From Simmondsia chinensis (Eukaryota > Streptophyta > Magnoliopsida > Caryophyllales > Simmondsiaceae): 64,000 nt of DNA. The stretch's first letter is position 1. Each line of letters starts with the position of its first letter. The position numbers were made by a program, and so were the translations under genes. The stretch covers positions 23,656,350 to 23,720,349 of the forward strand of contig JAGTTD010000020.1 of NCBI GenBank assembly GCA_018398585.1, written 5' to 3'. The notes under the pieces are model-generated. The model saw only the letters and a list, made by a program, of their open reading frames with translations. It made no database searches and was not told where the DNA came from. This document shows positions 1-10,440 of this stretch, one piece after another.

Positions 1-215
1 AGTGCTTTTATTAATGGTATTTTTTGTCTAAAAATTATAATTTTAGTTTTTACTTATGCTTTAAATAAGCAGCACTTTTTTTGTTTCTATTTAAAAGCAG
101 GAAAGCAGCTTCAACTTTTATTTAAAAAATATTTTTCTTTCAGACTAAACATCGTTAAATCTTGACAAGAACGTCTTTTTTTTTTCCGAAAAAGAAGTTT
201 GACCAAATATGAAAT
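1..215. repeat. AT-rich MITE fragment (GCACTTTTT family)
   Basis: Cut by the window edge. It shares text with 1683-1935, 17205-17440, 18850-19465 and 36552-36812: a run with 'agcactttttttg', 'tttaaaagcaggaaa' and a terminus close to 'aaaagaagtttgaccaaata'. A dispersed non-coding element. Boundaries are approximate. Confidence 0.5.
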
Positions 216-299
216 CTCATAAATCACCGAGCCCAAGCTTTAAAAAGCTTGCACTCTGTGTACTTAACTAAACGACTAACTCAACTACTTGATCTAATA

Positions 300-860
300 T
301 TCGTAGATGTGGTTTATTTAACGTTTTTTTTTAAACTAAAGTCATCTAAACTTTGGATGTGGTTTCAAGAAATTACATAGATTTTTTTTAATGTTACACC
401 TAAACTTTGCAAAATATTTTAGTGTCACATCGCTATTAATATTCGTTAATTTATACTAACTTAACATTTGAAAAAGTAGATTTTTAAATTTTTTTAATAT
501 TATAGCTAAACTTCAAAAACCTTCCAATCAACAGCACATTAATGTGACATTGTTAAAATTCGTTAATTTTTTTGCTGACATGGCATTTAAAAAAAATATT
601 TTAGGAAATATATAAATTATTTTTCTAAATGTTTCTTCAAATATTTAAAATATTTCTAAAATTTTCAAATTATTTTAAATGTACATTTTTTATTTTTTAA
701 ATTAATTTTGTCTTTTTTTTTTAAATGCCATGTCAATGAAAACTAGCAGATGTTAACGGTGTCAAATTAAGGTGTGACTTTGAAAAGTTTAGGTGATACG
801 TTGAAAAATTAGAAAATTTAGGCGACTTTTTGAAATTGTGCATCATGAGATTTGGAATCC
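300..860. repeat. AT-rich palindromic MITE, family 'tgtcacacctaaactt'
   Basis: Begins with text about a tract 'cacatagattttttttaat' and ends with an inverted version of it ('gaaaaattagaaaatttagg'). Related copies are at 2120-2900 and 9668-10135. No coding capacity seen. Confidence 0.5.
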
Positions 861-1682
861 CCAAGAGCTAACGGATAATGCATACGGTCAAATGTTGATT
901 CACCAGTAGAAAATGATTTATACGATAAAGTGAAAAATATTAAGTCATAGAATCATTAAATATGAAGAGTAAAAGCTTTAATGGATTTCTGGTCAGTTAC
1001 ACCGACGAATCTCTCGTGATTTTCTTATTAAAATATTCTTATAATTATTTCTCGGATTATAGGTACGGTCCACTCACAAGTCCTACAGGGTAAGTTATGA
1101 CCCAAAGATCCAGTGGATGGCTCCAAACAATTGTTTGCACCGAATGACACGATCTAAACTCGAGACCCAGCACTTCATGGAACAATATAATTCATTACGG
1201 TTAGTGCAGTAAAGTACGTTGAAAATGCATATTAGGGCAAACAAGATACAGAACTATTAAGAGAAATCCGAGCATGAAGTAATATGACTCAATTTGTATT
1301 CAAACTCGATACTAAAGGATGAATTTTTAGGTCATGGTCAATATCAGGACTGAAGGATTAATAGTTGTTGTACGGTTGTACCTTGCACAAACTTAGCTCA
1401 AAGCTAGCCGATTTGTATTATGCTTGGACATGTTTCCCGAGCCTCAACCAATCTTGACTCATAAAAGATTGACTATGCTCGTCTCGGATTCAGGTTTTTG
1501 TTCGGTATTTGACTAATTTAGGATCACTAATCTTAAAAGTTTGAAACTTATCCAGCTTAGGCTCATACTTGATAATTTAGGTCATTCGGACTCATTTTGG
1601 TTTAATACGAGTTTGTTTAGGATCGTTTTGTGTCATTAAGACTCAAACTTGAGCTCGAGATTTAGCTCATATTTGAAAAAAC
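861..1682. other. No gene seen; degenerate repeat in second half
   Basis: Positions 861-1390 show no recognisable gene or repeat. About 1390-1680 holds worn 'gctcgag/ctcaaact' text like the GCTCGG hAT family but without termini. Confidence 0.3.
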
Positions 1683-1935
1683 TATGAAAAAACCAGTTTT
1701 TTCAAAGTACTATTGTAAAAAGTACTTTTAATAGTGGTACTTTTTATCTGAAAATTTTTTAGTTTTCCATTTTACTTCTACTTTTACTTTAAAGAAAGAG
1801 CAGTATTTTTTTGTTTCTATTTAAAAGTAGAAAATGAACTTCTACTTCTAATTAAAAATACTCATTTTTTAAGGTCAAAGACCCTGAAATCTTGAAAAGA
1901 ACATCTTTTTTATACCAGAAAAGAAGCTCGGTTAA
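1683..1935. repeat. AT-rich MITE (GCACTTTTT family)
   Basis: Copy of the 1-215 family. The left part reads 'aaaaaaccagttttttc' and the right part 'ccagaaaagaagctcgg'. No ORF of note. Confidence 0.5.
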
Positions 1936-2119
1936 ATACGTCATTAATCTCACAAATCACGAGCCAAAGCTTTTTAAAGCTTGAGCTCTATGTTCTTTAA
2001 CTAAACGAGCTGACTCGTATACGGATATTTGGCATAAATAATCCTTTTTACTAAAAATCACTTAATTTTTTTGCAATAATTAGTTATAAATTCGCAATAC
2101 AAAATAGACAACTCGTACA

Positions 2120-2900
2120 GAAGGGTCTTAAGTCAACCTAAACTCTAGGTATGATTTCAAAAAGCCACATAGATTTTTTTAATTTTTCAATGTCACACTT
2201 TAACATGATTAGGGGTGTATTTGAGTCGAGCCGAGCTTGCCAGGCTTGAGGCTCGGCTCGTTTGCATTAAGCTCGGCTCGAAGCTCGCCGAGCTCGGAAA
2301 GTTCAAGCTCGAGCTCGGCTCGTCAAAGGCTCGGGCTCGGCTCGGCTCGATCTAAGCTTGGCAAGCTTGAATTAAGCTTACAATATTTTGGCTCATTTAA
2401 GCTCAACCTAGGCTCGTTTGGGCTCGGCTCATTATTTTGCTTCATGGATCATATTTAATCAAAAATATTATATTAAAAAAAGCACGTTTGGGCTCGCGAG
2501 CTTACGAGCTCGAGCTTCACTAGGCTCGGGCTCGAAGTGAGCCTAGCTTTTCGAGCTTTTTGACGAGCCGGCTCACTAGGGCCCTCGAGCCGGCTTAGCT
2601 CATTTACACCCCCAAACATGATGCCGTTAACGTTGGTTAATTTTGCTAACATGTCGTTTTACTAAATTATTTTTAAAAATATATAGATTATTTTAATAAT
2701 TATTTACAAAAATTAGAAGTTTCAAATATTTTTTAATTATTTTAAATCTAAACTTCAATTTCTTTTTAGCTACTTTCTCTTTTTTCCCCCAGAATGTCAC
2801 GTCATGTAAGCCACGTTGTGTGAGTTTAGATGTGATATTAAAAAATTAGAAAATCAAAATAATTTTTTTGAAATTGCATCTAAAAAGTTTATGCATTAGT
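2120..2900. repeat. AT-rich MITE, interrupted by a hAT element
   Basis: Second copy of the 300-860 family. It is split at 'aacatgat' by the hAT element 2210-2614 and resumes directly after that element's target duplication. Confidence 0.55.
2210..2614. mobile_element. Non-autonomous hAT element (GCTCGG family)
   Basis: Flanked by a perfect 8-bp duplication AACATGAT (2202-2209 and 2615-2622). The termini TAGGGGTGTATTTGAG and the reverse complement TGGGGGTGTAAATGAG form terminal inverted repeats. The 405-bp interior is a GC-rich mass of 'gagctcggctcg' with no transposase. The 8-bp duplication and TAGGGGTG terminus are typical of hAT-derived elements. Confidence 0.85.
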
Positions 2901-2934
2901 GTTGACTGTCAAACTTAATTATCAAAAAAATATA

Positions 2935-3289
2935 GGATTACTTATGCCAAAAGTCCTTATACTTTTAATTATGCCAATTTAGTCTCTGTACAATTTAAAA
3001 TGTAACAATTTAGTCATTAGAGAAAAATTTATGTTAAATTTTTAATAAAATATTTAATAGTTCGTCTATGAATTGGGTTGAATTGAGTAAATGAATAAAT
3101 TTATAATAAATTATTTACATCTAACATAATTTTGCCTATTAAAATTACGTCACTATTTAACTTAAATTTAACTAAATGACTAAATTGACATATTTTGAAT
3201 TATTCAGTGACTAAATTGACACAATTAAAAATACAATGACCAAATTAACACATTAGGCAAAGTAGAAGGACCTTTAGCGTAAATAACCC
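2935..3289. mobile_element. Mutator-type MITE (GGGTTATTTA family)
   Basis: A 355-bp palindromic element. Left end GGATTACTTATGCCAAAAG; right end reverse complement GGGTTATTTACGCTAAAGG. It is flanked by a perfect 9-bp duplication AAAAATATA (2926-2934 and 3290-3298), the length expected of Mutator-like insertion. The interior repeats 'aatttagtcctt' and its inverse. Related copies: about 9007-9648, 17976-18326, 19622-19918, 37566-37850, 49783-50291 and 63255-63868. Confidence 0.8.
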
Positions 3290-4135
3290 AAAAATATATT
3301 ATAATATAAATAATGGAGTAATTGATTTGATTCTCACCCAATTACCCAACATTTACCAACCCATGAATCATCATGATACACATGCAATTTTGGTGGACAA
3401 AAATACTTTTAAATAAAATCATTTATTGTAAAAATGTTTAATATTATTGTTAAGAACTTCACATATGAGTACAGTTAGATGTCCTATATTAGAATTATAC
3501 GATAAAAAAGATTACTATATAAGCTTACTTAAGTTCAATTGGTTTTAAGATGGAACTCACGTGCACTCTCGTATTCGAGAAGAAAGCTGACGTAACATGT
3601 CACTTTAAATACATAATATAATATATTGACAAAAGTATCCCTCGACAATAATGTATTTGGGGGGTTCTTGTTAATAATAAGCATTAATATCAAAACATCG
3701 ATATACTTATAAAGAATAACAACCATAAAAATTATTGTAACAATAACACTGTTATCTTGATAATAATATTACCCTATATTTTCTGCAACAAGCATGGAAA
3801 AAGAACCCTATTATGCTAACGGTGACCGCTTCTCCATTAACTCTCGGTTTGGCAATAGAATAATCGGGGATAAAGAGGGGTAAGGATAATAGAAGATAAA
3901 CCCTCATTTTCTTTATCTTCAATTCCGGGCACAGAGGGAAAGGCAAAATTTTAAAAAAATTTGGGTAATTTTACCTTTATTTTTACTGTAATTCTTTTTA
4001 TTTTACTGCTCTATCTGATTGTCAAACAAGATTAACTCATTTCCTTTCTTTACTCTTACCCGTCTTTAGAAAACATATTCAAATAAAGGTAGAATAATAC
4101 CTTACTCTCCCCTCTTGACCCCAATTGTCAAAATA
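3290..4135. other. Intergenic, no gene recognised
   Basis: AT-rich. Around 3725-3790 there is a piece of a widespread repeat ('gttatcttgataataatatt'). The rest is unassigned and would be the 3' flank of the SNE-like gene. Confidence 0.3.
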
Positions 4136-4526
4136 TCAAACGTTAACAGGCTTGCAAAGGTACATCAGAGGCGTCGTACTCGCGTCACACCCAATCCCTC
4201 TCTCATAACAATCCACCCAAAACAACGAGAGTGACAGCTGTACTCCGACCCGAGCCGACCCTGATGAGCCGGCTCGAAGCCGGCTCAAGATCGGCTTCAT
4301 GAAGCCGAGGTAGAGCCGCCGGTACCCGCTAAGAGCGGCTACAACGGTTCGAAGTTGAGGAGGAGGGGGAGGGGACACGTGGCGGAAGCAGAGGTGTTCC
4401 CAAACCGCGTCGTTTTGAATGATGGAGTACCATAAACGACAGACGCAGGCGGCGGATGATAAAGAGGGGCCGTCCAAACGGGGGAGTACTTCAAGGAGGA
4501 TGTCCACGTGGTCGTTTATGTAAAAT
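4136..4526 (-). CDS. SNE: GID2/SLY1-class F-box protein, SNEEZY type (conserved exon; 5' end unresolved)
   Basis: The reading frame encodes an F-box segment ('INDHVDILLEVLPRLDG', 'AACVCRLW', 'VWEHLCFRHV'), then the 'QLRTVVAALSGYRRLY' block and the 'LSLSLFWVDCYER' block, ending 'LMYLCKPVNV'. The last two blocks correspond to the GGF and LSL motifs of GID2/SLY1 proteins, the F-box subunits of SCF ligases that target DELLA repressors in gibberellin signalling. The short, divergent C-terminus fits the SNE (SLY2) subfamily. The segment gives 129 residues before the stop; SNE proteins are about 150. No in-frame ATG lies between an upstream stop (near 4565) and the F-box, and the first in-frame candidate is GTG at 4507. 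A good acceptor (TTTACTGTAATCCGCAG, exon starting at 4526) suggests a missing upstream exon. Alternatively the 5' end is lost and this is a pseudogene. A hAT element begins about 130 bp upstream. Family call firm; subfamily and completeness less so. Confidence 0.7.
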
Positions 4527-4653
4527 CTGCGGATTACAGTAAAATACGGTACGAGAATTAAACGTCAGTTAATACATACATGTATTATTTGGTTCTATAC
4601 ATGAAAATTTTGATCAGAGTTCGTCAGCTAATCAAAATAAAAGTACGTATATG

Positions 4654-5179
4654 TAGGGGTGTAAATGAGGTGAGCCGAGCCGAGCACCCCCTTGTTCGAA
4701 CTCGAACTCGATGAGCTGAGCTCTTATCGAGCATTTCTAACCCTTGTTTGAACTCGGTTCGACAAAAATATAGTGTGCTCGACACTCGGCTCGTTAGGCT
4801 TATTGAGCCGAGTCGAGTCGAGCTCATTATCGAGCCCAATCGAATTTAAAACCGAGCTTAGCTCACAATCGAGTCGAGTTCATTAACGAGCCGAGCTGTT
4901 TAAGTTATTATCGAGCTATTATCGAACTATTTTTGAACTAATACCAACTGTTATCGAGGTCATAACAAGTCCTTAACGAGCTCTTCTCGAGCCCTTATTA
5001 AATTGTTCATGAACATTAGCAAGCCGAGCACCCCCTGTTTGAACTCGGCTTGTTAAGCTTACCGAGCCTACTCAAACTCGGCTCGATAAGGTATCGAGTC
5101 CTCATAAGGAATACGAACAAGCCCTAATCGATTTCGAACACGAGTAGTTTATCGAACGTTCAGTTCGTTTACACCCCTG
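4654..5179. mobile_element. Non-autonomous hAT element (GCTCGG family) upstream of the SNE-like gene
   Basis: Termini TAGGGGTGTAAATGAG and (reverse complement of right end) CAGGGGTGTAAACGAA. The flanks CGTATATG (4646-4653) and TGTATATG (5180-5187) match at 7 of 8 positions. The 526-bp interior repeats 'cgagccgagc' and 'cgaactcg' and has no coding capacity. It lies in the 5' flank, or an intron, of the F-box gene. Confidence 0.8.
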
Positions 5180-5260
5180 TGTATATGAATATATTCATGT
5201 CTAAAATGCGAACACAATTGGATGAAATATAATTCATGTCAAAATGGCCCAAAAGCAGAA

Positions 5261-5460
5261 TCATTCATTAGCAGGCAAAATTGCGAGAGAGGGAGAAGAC
5301 ACCCAGTCCCACATACAAACACCTAAACCATGCAGGCGAGCAACCTTATGGGCATCAAAATTTGCTGCTCTACAACTCTAAGAAAATGAAATAGCAGAAA
5401 AACAATTACGGAGTAAAGCAATTTCATGAACGAAAGCCGTTGTCTTCCAATTTGACTTTT
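5261..5460 (-). pseudogene. L1-type LINE C-terminal RNase H remnant
   Basis: Reverse-strand translation gives '..VHEIALLRNCFSAISFS*' then 'SCRAANFDAHKVARLHGLG' and '..PSLAILPANE' and a stop. The 'RAAN.DAHKVAR' block followed by a W..PS segment matches the end of the RNase H-like domain of plant non-LTR retrotransposons. One internal stop is present and only the last ~65 codons survive. A SINE lies directly beyond. Confidence 0.5.
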
Positions 5461-5475
5461 GTTTGATAATAGGAA

Positions 5476-5705
5476 CATACCCAATGCCTCAAGGGCTCCC
5501 GCCTATGCAAGGTTTGGGGGGAGCGGATGTATGCAGCTTTCCCCCTTTAGGATGTTAACCTGAAGAGAGACTGTTTCCCAATGCCCCGAACCTGAGGGTG
5601 AGGACTTCCCAGGAAGTGACCCATCCTGGTACTACTCTCTCCCAAGCACGCTTAACTTCAGAGTTCTAATGGGATCCGGTGACGGCATGTTGGTACCCTC
5701 TTTGG
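5476..5705 (-). mobile_element. 5S-headed SINE, subfamily C
   Basis: Full-length. On the minus strand it has the head 'gagggtaccaacatgccgtc', 5S-like text through 'gggtcacttcctgggaagtc', the short C-type body 'ctcaccctcaggttcgggg' and a tail 'gaggcattgggtatgt'. No clear target duplication. Confidence 0.75.
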
Positions 5706-5879
5706 TAATGTTAACTATGATAACATAACTAGAAACATGACACGTGATAAAAGATATGATATAACCAATAATTTATGATTTAAATTGATATGTTAATCAT
5801 TTGCACAAATAACATAAAAAATGCATATTTTATTGGATGTAAAACGCTTTTTCTAAAAAGAAAAATATGAGTATGTATT

Positions 5880-6169
5880 TATTAGAGTATAAAATTATTT
5901 ATAGACCTTCACTTCATCAGCTTAAGTTTTAGAAAAAGTTGGTTCCTTGACATGATATCAAAGCCTTGTTGACCAAGAGGTCATAAATTCGAATCTCCAC
6001 AGCCTCCACTTACTAAAAACAATTTAAGCACAAGGTATGAGATAGGTCTGTGTACTTTCCACGCTTCAAGCCCAATTGGCATTCGCGTGAGGGAGCATAT
6101 TACAGTATAAAATAATTTATGAGCCGTCACCCATTAACTTAAACTTTTAAAAAAATTGGTTCCTTGACA
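5880..6169 (+). mobile_element. Miniature LTR retrotransposon (SMART/TRIM-like), complete
   Basis: A 290-bp element: LTR 5880-5952 (73 bp, starts TATTAGAGTATAAAA, ends CCTTGACA), then a primer-binding site TGATATCAAAGCC (initiator-Met-like; consensus TGGTATCAGAGCC), about 145 bp of non-coding interior, a purine tract GTGAGGGAGCA and a second LTR 6098-6169 (72 bp). A perfect 5-bp duplication GTATT flanks it (5875-5879, 6170-6174). It has no gag or pol, so it must borrow proteins from another element. Its size matches the SMART class of tiny LTR elements. Confidence 0.85.
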
Positions 6170-6174
6170 GTATT

Positions 6175-6667
6175 CAATAAACATATTGACTAGTACTTAT
6201 CATAGAAACACCTATCTAATAAATTTAAGGACCTATTATATATGTATAATTATTATTCTTAATTTTTTATTTTTAATATACTTTAAAAAAAAAATTCTAA
6301 AACGATTTCTATTTTCTTTCTTATTTTATATTTTCAGTTTTCACTCAAACCTAAAGAAACAGAAAACAAAAAAGTCGACAACAAGAGGAAAAATGGTGTT
6401 TAAAATATGGTTTTCACTTACGGTGCAAACAAAAAATGATATCGGTCATGCCTCGATTGATAGGTAAAAGATCGTGAATGATTTTAAACTGACGAATGTT
6501 GATAAACGTTATTTGAAATTGAAACCGAAGGTTACTAGAATTTAAAGTTGTAATCTCTCAGGCAACAACGTTCTGATACTATATCACGAAATTAACTATT
6601 CCAAAAGGAAACTACAAACAAGTGTCTTGACTGAGATCGTAGTCCCAAAGCTACGAACTCTCGTAAT
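6175..6667. other. No gene recognised
   Basis: AT-rich spacer between two miniature LTR elements. Around 6550-6670 and 6945-7060 the sequence is continuous across the second element's insertion and looks like part of an older LTR-type repeat. The open frame on the minus strand there has no recognisable motif. Confidence 0.3.
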
Positions 6668-6672
6668 GCAAC

Positions 6673-6944
6673 TATTAGAGTATAAAACTATTTTTGTGCC
6701 TTTATCTATAAGCTTAGTTTCTTGGTATGGTATCAGAGCCTTGTTGACCAATAAGCCACGAGTTCGAATTTTAACAGTCTCCACTTTCAATATTAAAATA
6801 ATTTAAGTACAAGGTATAAGGTGGGCTTATACACTATCACACTTCAAGCCCAATTAGCATTCGCGTGAGGGGGCATGTTAGAGTATAAAACTATTCATGA
6901 GCCTTCAACTATAAGCCTAAGCTTTAAAAAAAAATGATTTATTT
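6673..6944 (+). mobile_element. Miniature LTR retrotransposon (SMART/TRIM-like), complete
   Basis: LTR 6673-6727 (shortened internally), primer-binding site TGGTATCAGAGCC at 6728-6740, interior, purine tract GTGAGGGGGCA, second LTR from 6876 (TGTTAGAGTATAAAAC). A perfect 5-bp duplication GCAAC flanks it (6668-6672, 6945-6949). 272 bp, no coding capacity. Confidence 0.85.
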
Positions 6945-7177
6945 GCAACAACTTTTGGACACCTCAAGTAGCAAACCCTTAATAACTCTCTTCGTTCTCG
7001 GGTGAACCCCCGCTGAACATCAAATACAAACCAACCTCACAAATAAAACACTTTTACGATTAATTTTCACTCCACATTTTTCTCTTTTTTAAACGTATAC
7101 TAATTTTGAGGTAAAAAATACCAATTAAAGCTAAGAAAAGCGAAAACCCGAAACTAAGATCGACTTATATGTAGATC

Positions 7178-7297
7178 TCAAATGCTCGATAATTGAACCA
7201 AATTAAAGTACCTGGGCTTCTTCGTATATGTAGAATCATCTTGTTTTGAATCTCCACTGTTGTTACACACTTCATTTTTAATTTGAATTTGCGCCAT
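7178..7297 (-). CDS. Possible small gene or first exon with CT-rich leader
   Basis: A 39-codon frame starts ATG GCG CAA (MAQIQIKNEVCNNSGDSK..) directly after a leader of CT repeats and an A-rich tract, a common plant 5' leader style. After 28 codons there is a good donor, CCCAG|GTACTTT (exon end 7212), so it may be only a first exon; otherwise it reads on to TGA at 7178. I do not recognise the protein. SINE 7405-7631 lies about 110 bp upstream, where a promoter would sit. It could also be chance. Confidence 0.3.
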   Translation of the reverse strand: MAQIQIKNEVCNNSGDSKQDDSTYTKKPRYFNLVQLSSI

Positions 7298-7404
7298 TTT
7301 TTTTTGTTGCAAGAGAGTGAGAGAGAGAGAAAATGTGAAGAGTATTTGAAGGAAATGAGAGTGGGAGTGGGGGATTTGACTTTACCCCTCTGAATATAAA
7401 ATTA

Positions 7405-7631
7405 CACGCGAGAGGGTACTAATATGTAAGTATCGAATTCTATTAGAACTTTGAATTTAAGCGTATTTGGACGAGAGTAGTATCAAGATGGGTGACCTCC
7501 ATATTGCACCCCTCAGATTAGGGGTTATCGAAAATAACTTCCCTATTAGCCTGAAAGGGGAAGGCTGCGTATATCTAAACCCCAAATACTGTTTAGGTGA
7601 GAGCCTTTGGGGCACTAAAAATATTGCTTTT
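7405..7631 (+). mobile_element. 5S-headed SINE, subfamily A
   Basis: A perfect 12-bp duplication AATATAAAATTA (7393-7404, 7632-7643) defines the ends. The head starts 'gagagggtactaatatgtaag' and 5S-like text runs to 'gggtgacctcc'. The A-type body 'ttgcacccctcagattaggg' and tail 'actaaaaatattgctttt' follow. Confidence 0.85.
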
Positions 7632-7779
7632 AATATAAAATTAAGATAATAGTATTGTCAGGGTACGTAATTTTTAAGACAATTTTATAACCCTTATTGT
7701 TTATAAGTTACACTATTATTGTGATAATAACATTTTTTGTCACGATAATAACAACTCTCGTCTTTGGGTATTTATTACT

Positions 7780-8115
7780 TATATACACTAATATCGAAGC
7801 TTTTGCTACTCGGGTGTTGTTTATGGAGAAACTAACTTTCTCGAAAGTTTCAGCTGATAATAAAAGTTCAAGAATAGTTTTATAACTCGGTATTTGACGC
7901 TTATATACACTAATATCAAATCTTTTGTTATTCGGGTGTTGATTATCAAAAAATTAATTAAATTTCTCAAAAGTTTAAGCTAATAGAAAATATTTCAAAA
8001 ATAGTTTTATATTCTAACAGGTCCCGCAACACAACACCTATAACTTGTATTTTTTGAAATTCAAACTCGTGACTTTTTGGCTAACAAAATTCCGACATCA
8101 TGTTAAAGAACTAAT
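7780..8115 (-). mobile_element. Degenerate miniature LTR element(s)
   Basis: The reverse strand shows LTR-like text (GTTAGAATATAAAACTA) at about 7905-8025 and a second LTR-like piece at 7795-7885. A primer-binding-site-like block and the interior motif 'cacgagtttgaattt' follow. No duplication found. Confidence 0.5.
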
Positions 8116-8261
8116 TGTACCAGAAGTTATGTTGACGGATGAATAGGTGGGTTTGTATTAAACTCCGATGTCGGTGACTTAACTTCTATTTAACTATTAG
8201 ATTAATGGACATAGTAAAGAGTAAAAAAGTTATGTTAATACAATTAAAAAATATCGAGAAA

Positions 8262-8775
8262 TTATCACTTAGGAATTCCAGGGTCATCATTAAGGTACAT
8301 TATCATTTCAATACATATAGTGGAATACATTGAGGTTTTAATATTTTATCACTTAGATATCCCATATTAGAATTTGATAAATTTTTATAAGAATTTAACC
8401 AATTTATACAAAAAATGCTCAAATAATACATTATTACAATAATATCTACACAAGTAATGCCAACATTCTTATTTAAAAAAAATCAACGAATTCTAATAAA
8501 ATATTTATCAAATATTCATATAAACTATTTAAATATTGTCACAATCATGTGTCAGTTTTGCACATTTTGCCCAAAAAATATCCAATTCTAATGAAGTAAC
8601 TAATATATTATCGAAATCATATTCTATTTTAGCATTTTCTAACGATAATCTATCAAATTTCCACAAAAGGGTATCTGATTGATATAATTTTAAGAGTTCA
8701 AGGTACCTTAAGTGATAAAATATTTAAAACTTAAGGTAACTCATTATATATATATTAAAAAGTCAAAATACCTAG
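8262..8775. repeat. AT-rich MITE ('ttatcacttaggtacc' family)
   Basis: Begins 'aaattatcacttaggaatt' and ends with its inverse ('acctaggtaataattttt'). The interior 'atttttataagaatttaacc' and 'tttagcattttctaacg' recurs at about 20437-21085, 25822-26368, 40752-41281, 43568-43970, 52498-53010, 58990-59250 and 62172-63003. Confidence 0.6.
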
Positions 8776-8892
8776 GTAATAATTTTTCAAAAATATAAAG
8801 ATTAAATTGATATAATAGATAAAATACATAAAGTAAGCCTAAATTTTGTAGGTGTAATAGGGGGGGAGGAGAGAGAGAGAGAGAGAGAATCG

Positions 8893-8960
8893 ATGGAAGA
8901 GGGAAAGGGGCCAACGGGAAACAAGCAAGCAAGCAAGGCTGAAGAACTCAGCAAAACCCC
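8893..8960 (+). CDS. Possible first exon with GA-repeat leader
   Basis: ATG follows a (GA)n leader (8866-8888). It opens MEEGKGPTGNKQASKAEEL with balanced composition for about 22 codons, then runs into AT-rich text. No convincing donor or downstream exon was found. Unrecognised; may be chance. Confidence 0.2.
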
Positions 8961-9006
8961 ATGCATATATTTCCTCTTGTACTTTTCATTTATATATATA
9001 TATATA

Positions 9007-9648
9007 TTAAAAGTCTCTGTGTTTTATCTATTTACATACTATTTACTTGCTTATTTTGCTGTCCTGAGGGGCATGGTTTTGTCTTAAAATCTTCTCTAGA
9101 GTGTTATGCTTTGTATTACTCACTTCATGATGTAGCTTACTCCTATGCATTGATGTCCTATTGCTCACGGGTTGCCATAATGCGATGACGACATGTCTCT
9201 CAGGTTGGGCGTCCTCGAAAACAGCCTCTCTTCCCTAGACCCGAGCCCTTGAGGCACTGGGATTGTTGTTGTTGTTGTTAACTGTACTTTATCTATTATA
9301 TTAATTTAGTCCTTATATTTTTAATTATATTAATTCAGTTCTGTTATAATTGATATTGTGTCAATCTGATCCTTAGAATAAAATTTATGTTAAGTTTTTT
9401 AATAAAAATTTTAATAGTTCGGTCACCGGTAAGGTTAAATTAAGCCAATGATGGATCTTTATTGGATTACTTGCATCTAACGTGATTTTGCCACTAAAAA
9501 TTATGTCAAAAAACTTAACTTGAAATTGATCGAAGGAACTAAATTGGTACAATATCAATTATAAAGGGACTAAATTGACACGATTAAAAATATAAGGACT
9601 AAACTGATACAATAAAAAAATTACAAGGATCGTTGGAGTAAATAACCC
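9007..9648. mobile_element. Mutator-type MITE interrupted by a SINE-like insertion
   Basis: The left end ('ttaaaagtctctgtgttttat') is at about 9007-9033. The remainder resumes at about 9282 ('ctgtactttatctattata') and ends 'agtaaataaccc' at 9648. The inserted block has near-duplicate flanks (ctgtgttttatctattta / ctgtactttatctattata). Confidence 0.55.
9200..9281 (+). mobile_element. 5S-headed SINE family, 3' part only (B-type tail)
   Basis: 'ctcaggttgggcgtcctcga' and 'aaacagcctctcttccctag', then 'gaggcactgggattgttgtt'. The conserved 'aaggctgcgtaca' block is deleted. The sequence to its left (9035-9199) is not 5S-like and I cannot assign it. Confidence 0.5.
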
Positions 9649-9667
9649 TTAGAAATATTTATAATTT

Positions 9668-10135
9668 TGTTTTTTTTGCTATTTTACTAAAAATTACGTA
9701 GATTTATAAGGGGTTTTAAAAAAGTTATCTAATTTTTCTATATCATATCTCAACTTTCCAAAATGTTTCAATAGCACACCTTAATGTGACCCCATTAACA
9801 TTCGTTAGTTTTTACGGATGTGATATTCATAAAAAATCTTTTTTAAAAGTATATAAATTATTTTTTCTACATATTTACAAATATTTTAGATTTTATAAAA
9901 TATTATAAACTATTTATATTATTTTAAATGTAAATTCTAGATTTTAAAAATTATTCTCCTTTTTTCATAATGTTACATAAGTAAAAACTACGGATTTTAA
10001 CAATTTTAAATTAAGGTCAAATATTAAAAAAGTTTGAAAAGTTTAGGCATAACATTGAAAAATTAGAAAATTTATGTAGTTTTTTTTTAAATCCCATATA
10101 AAATTTAAGCGATTTAAAAAAAAAAAAAAAAACCT
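9668..10135. repeat. AT-rich MITE, third copy of the 300-860 family
   Basis: Shares 'cattaacattcgttagttttt' and the closing 'acattgaaaaattagaaaat'. No coding capacity. Confidence 0.5.
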
Positions 10136-10149
10136 TAAAATATTTAGGA

Positions 10150-10440
10150 AGCTATAACTCTACAAATCTCTCTGGTATGTAATGGAAACTTGAAATCGAT
10201 TTAAACACGTAAAATATCGAAGAGTAACTTGGAATCCACATGAAATAGTGGCAAAGCCGCTAGACTTGCATAATTCCACACGATAGCTCTTATTTGACAA
10301 GTAATTTCACCGTGTAACTTCTTACAGATCAAAAGTTATATGATCTTTTGAAGTTGCCATTGCATATTAATGTTTCCCGCCATCCTTTTGGGTTTCTATC
10401 GCTCTAAAAACTCTTCGATTGCTCGTTTTACATTACTTTC
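10150..10440. repeat. LTR-like dispersed repeat, partial
   Basis: Shares 'aaaacttgaaatcgatt'-type text and the ending 'ctcttcgattgctcgtttta' with 36985-37490 and 41844-42518. Probably a worn solo LTR. Confidence 0.35.

Noticed and set aside
2237..2458. Ser/Leu-rich 73-codon protein
   Set aside because: Translation of the 'gagctcggctcg' interior of the hAT element with perfect target duplication.
6728..6780. tRNA gene from 'ggtatcagagcc..gagttcgaat'
   Set aside because: The segment lies at the primer-binding site of an LTR pair and does not fold into a cloverleaf with an acceptor stem.
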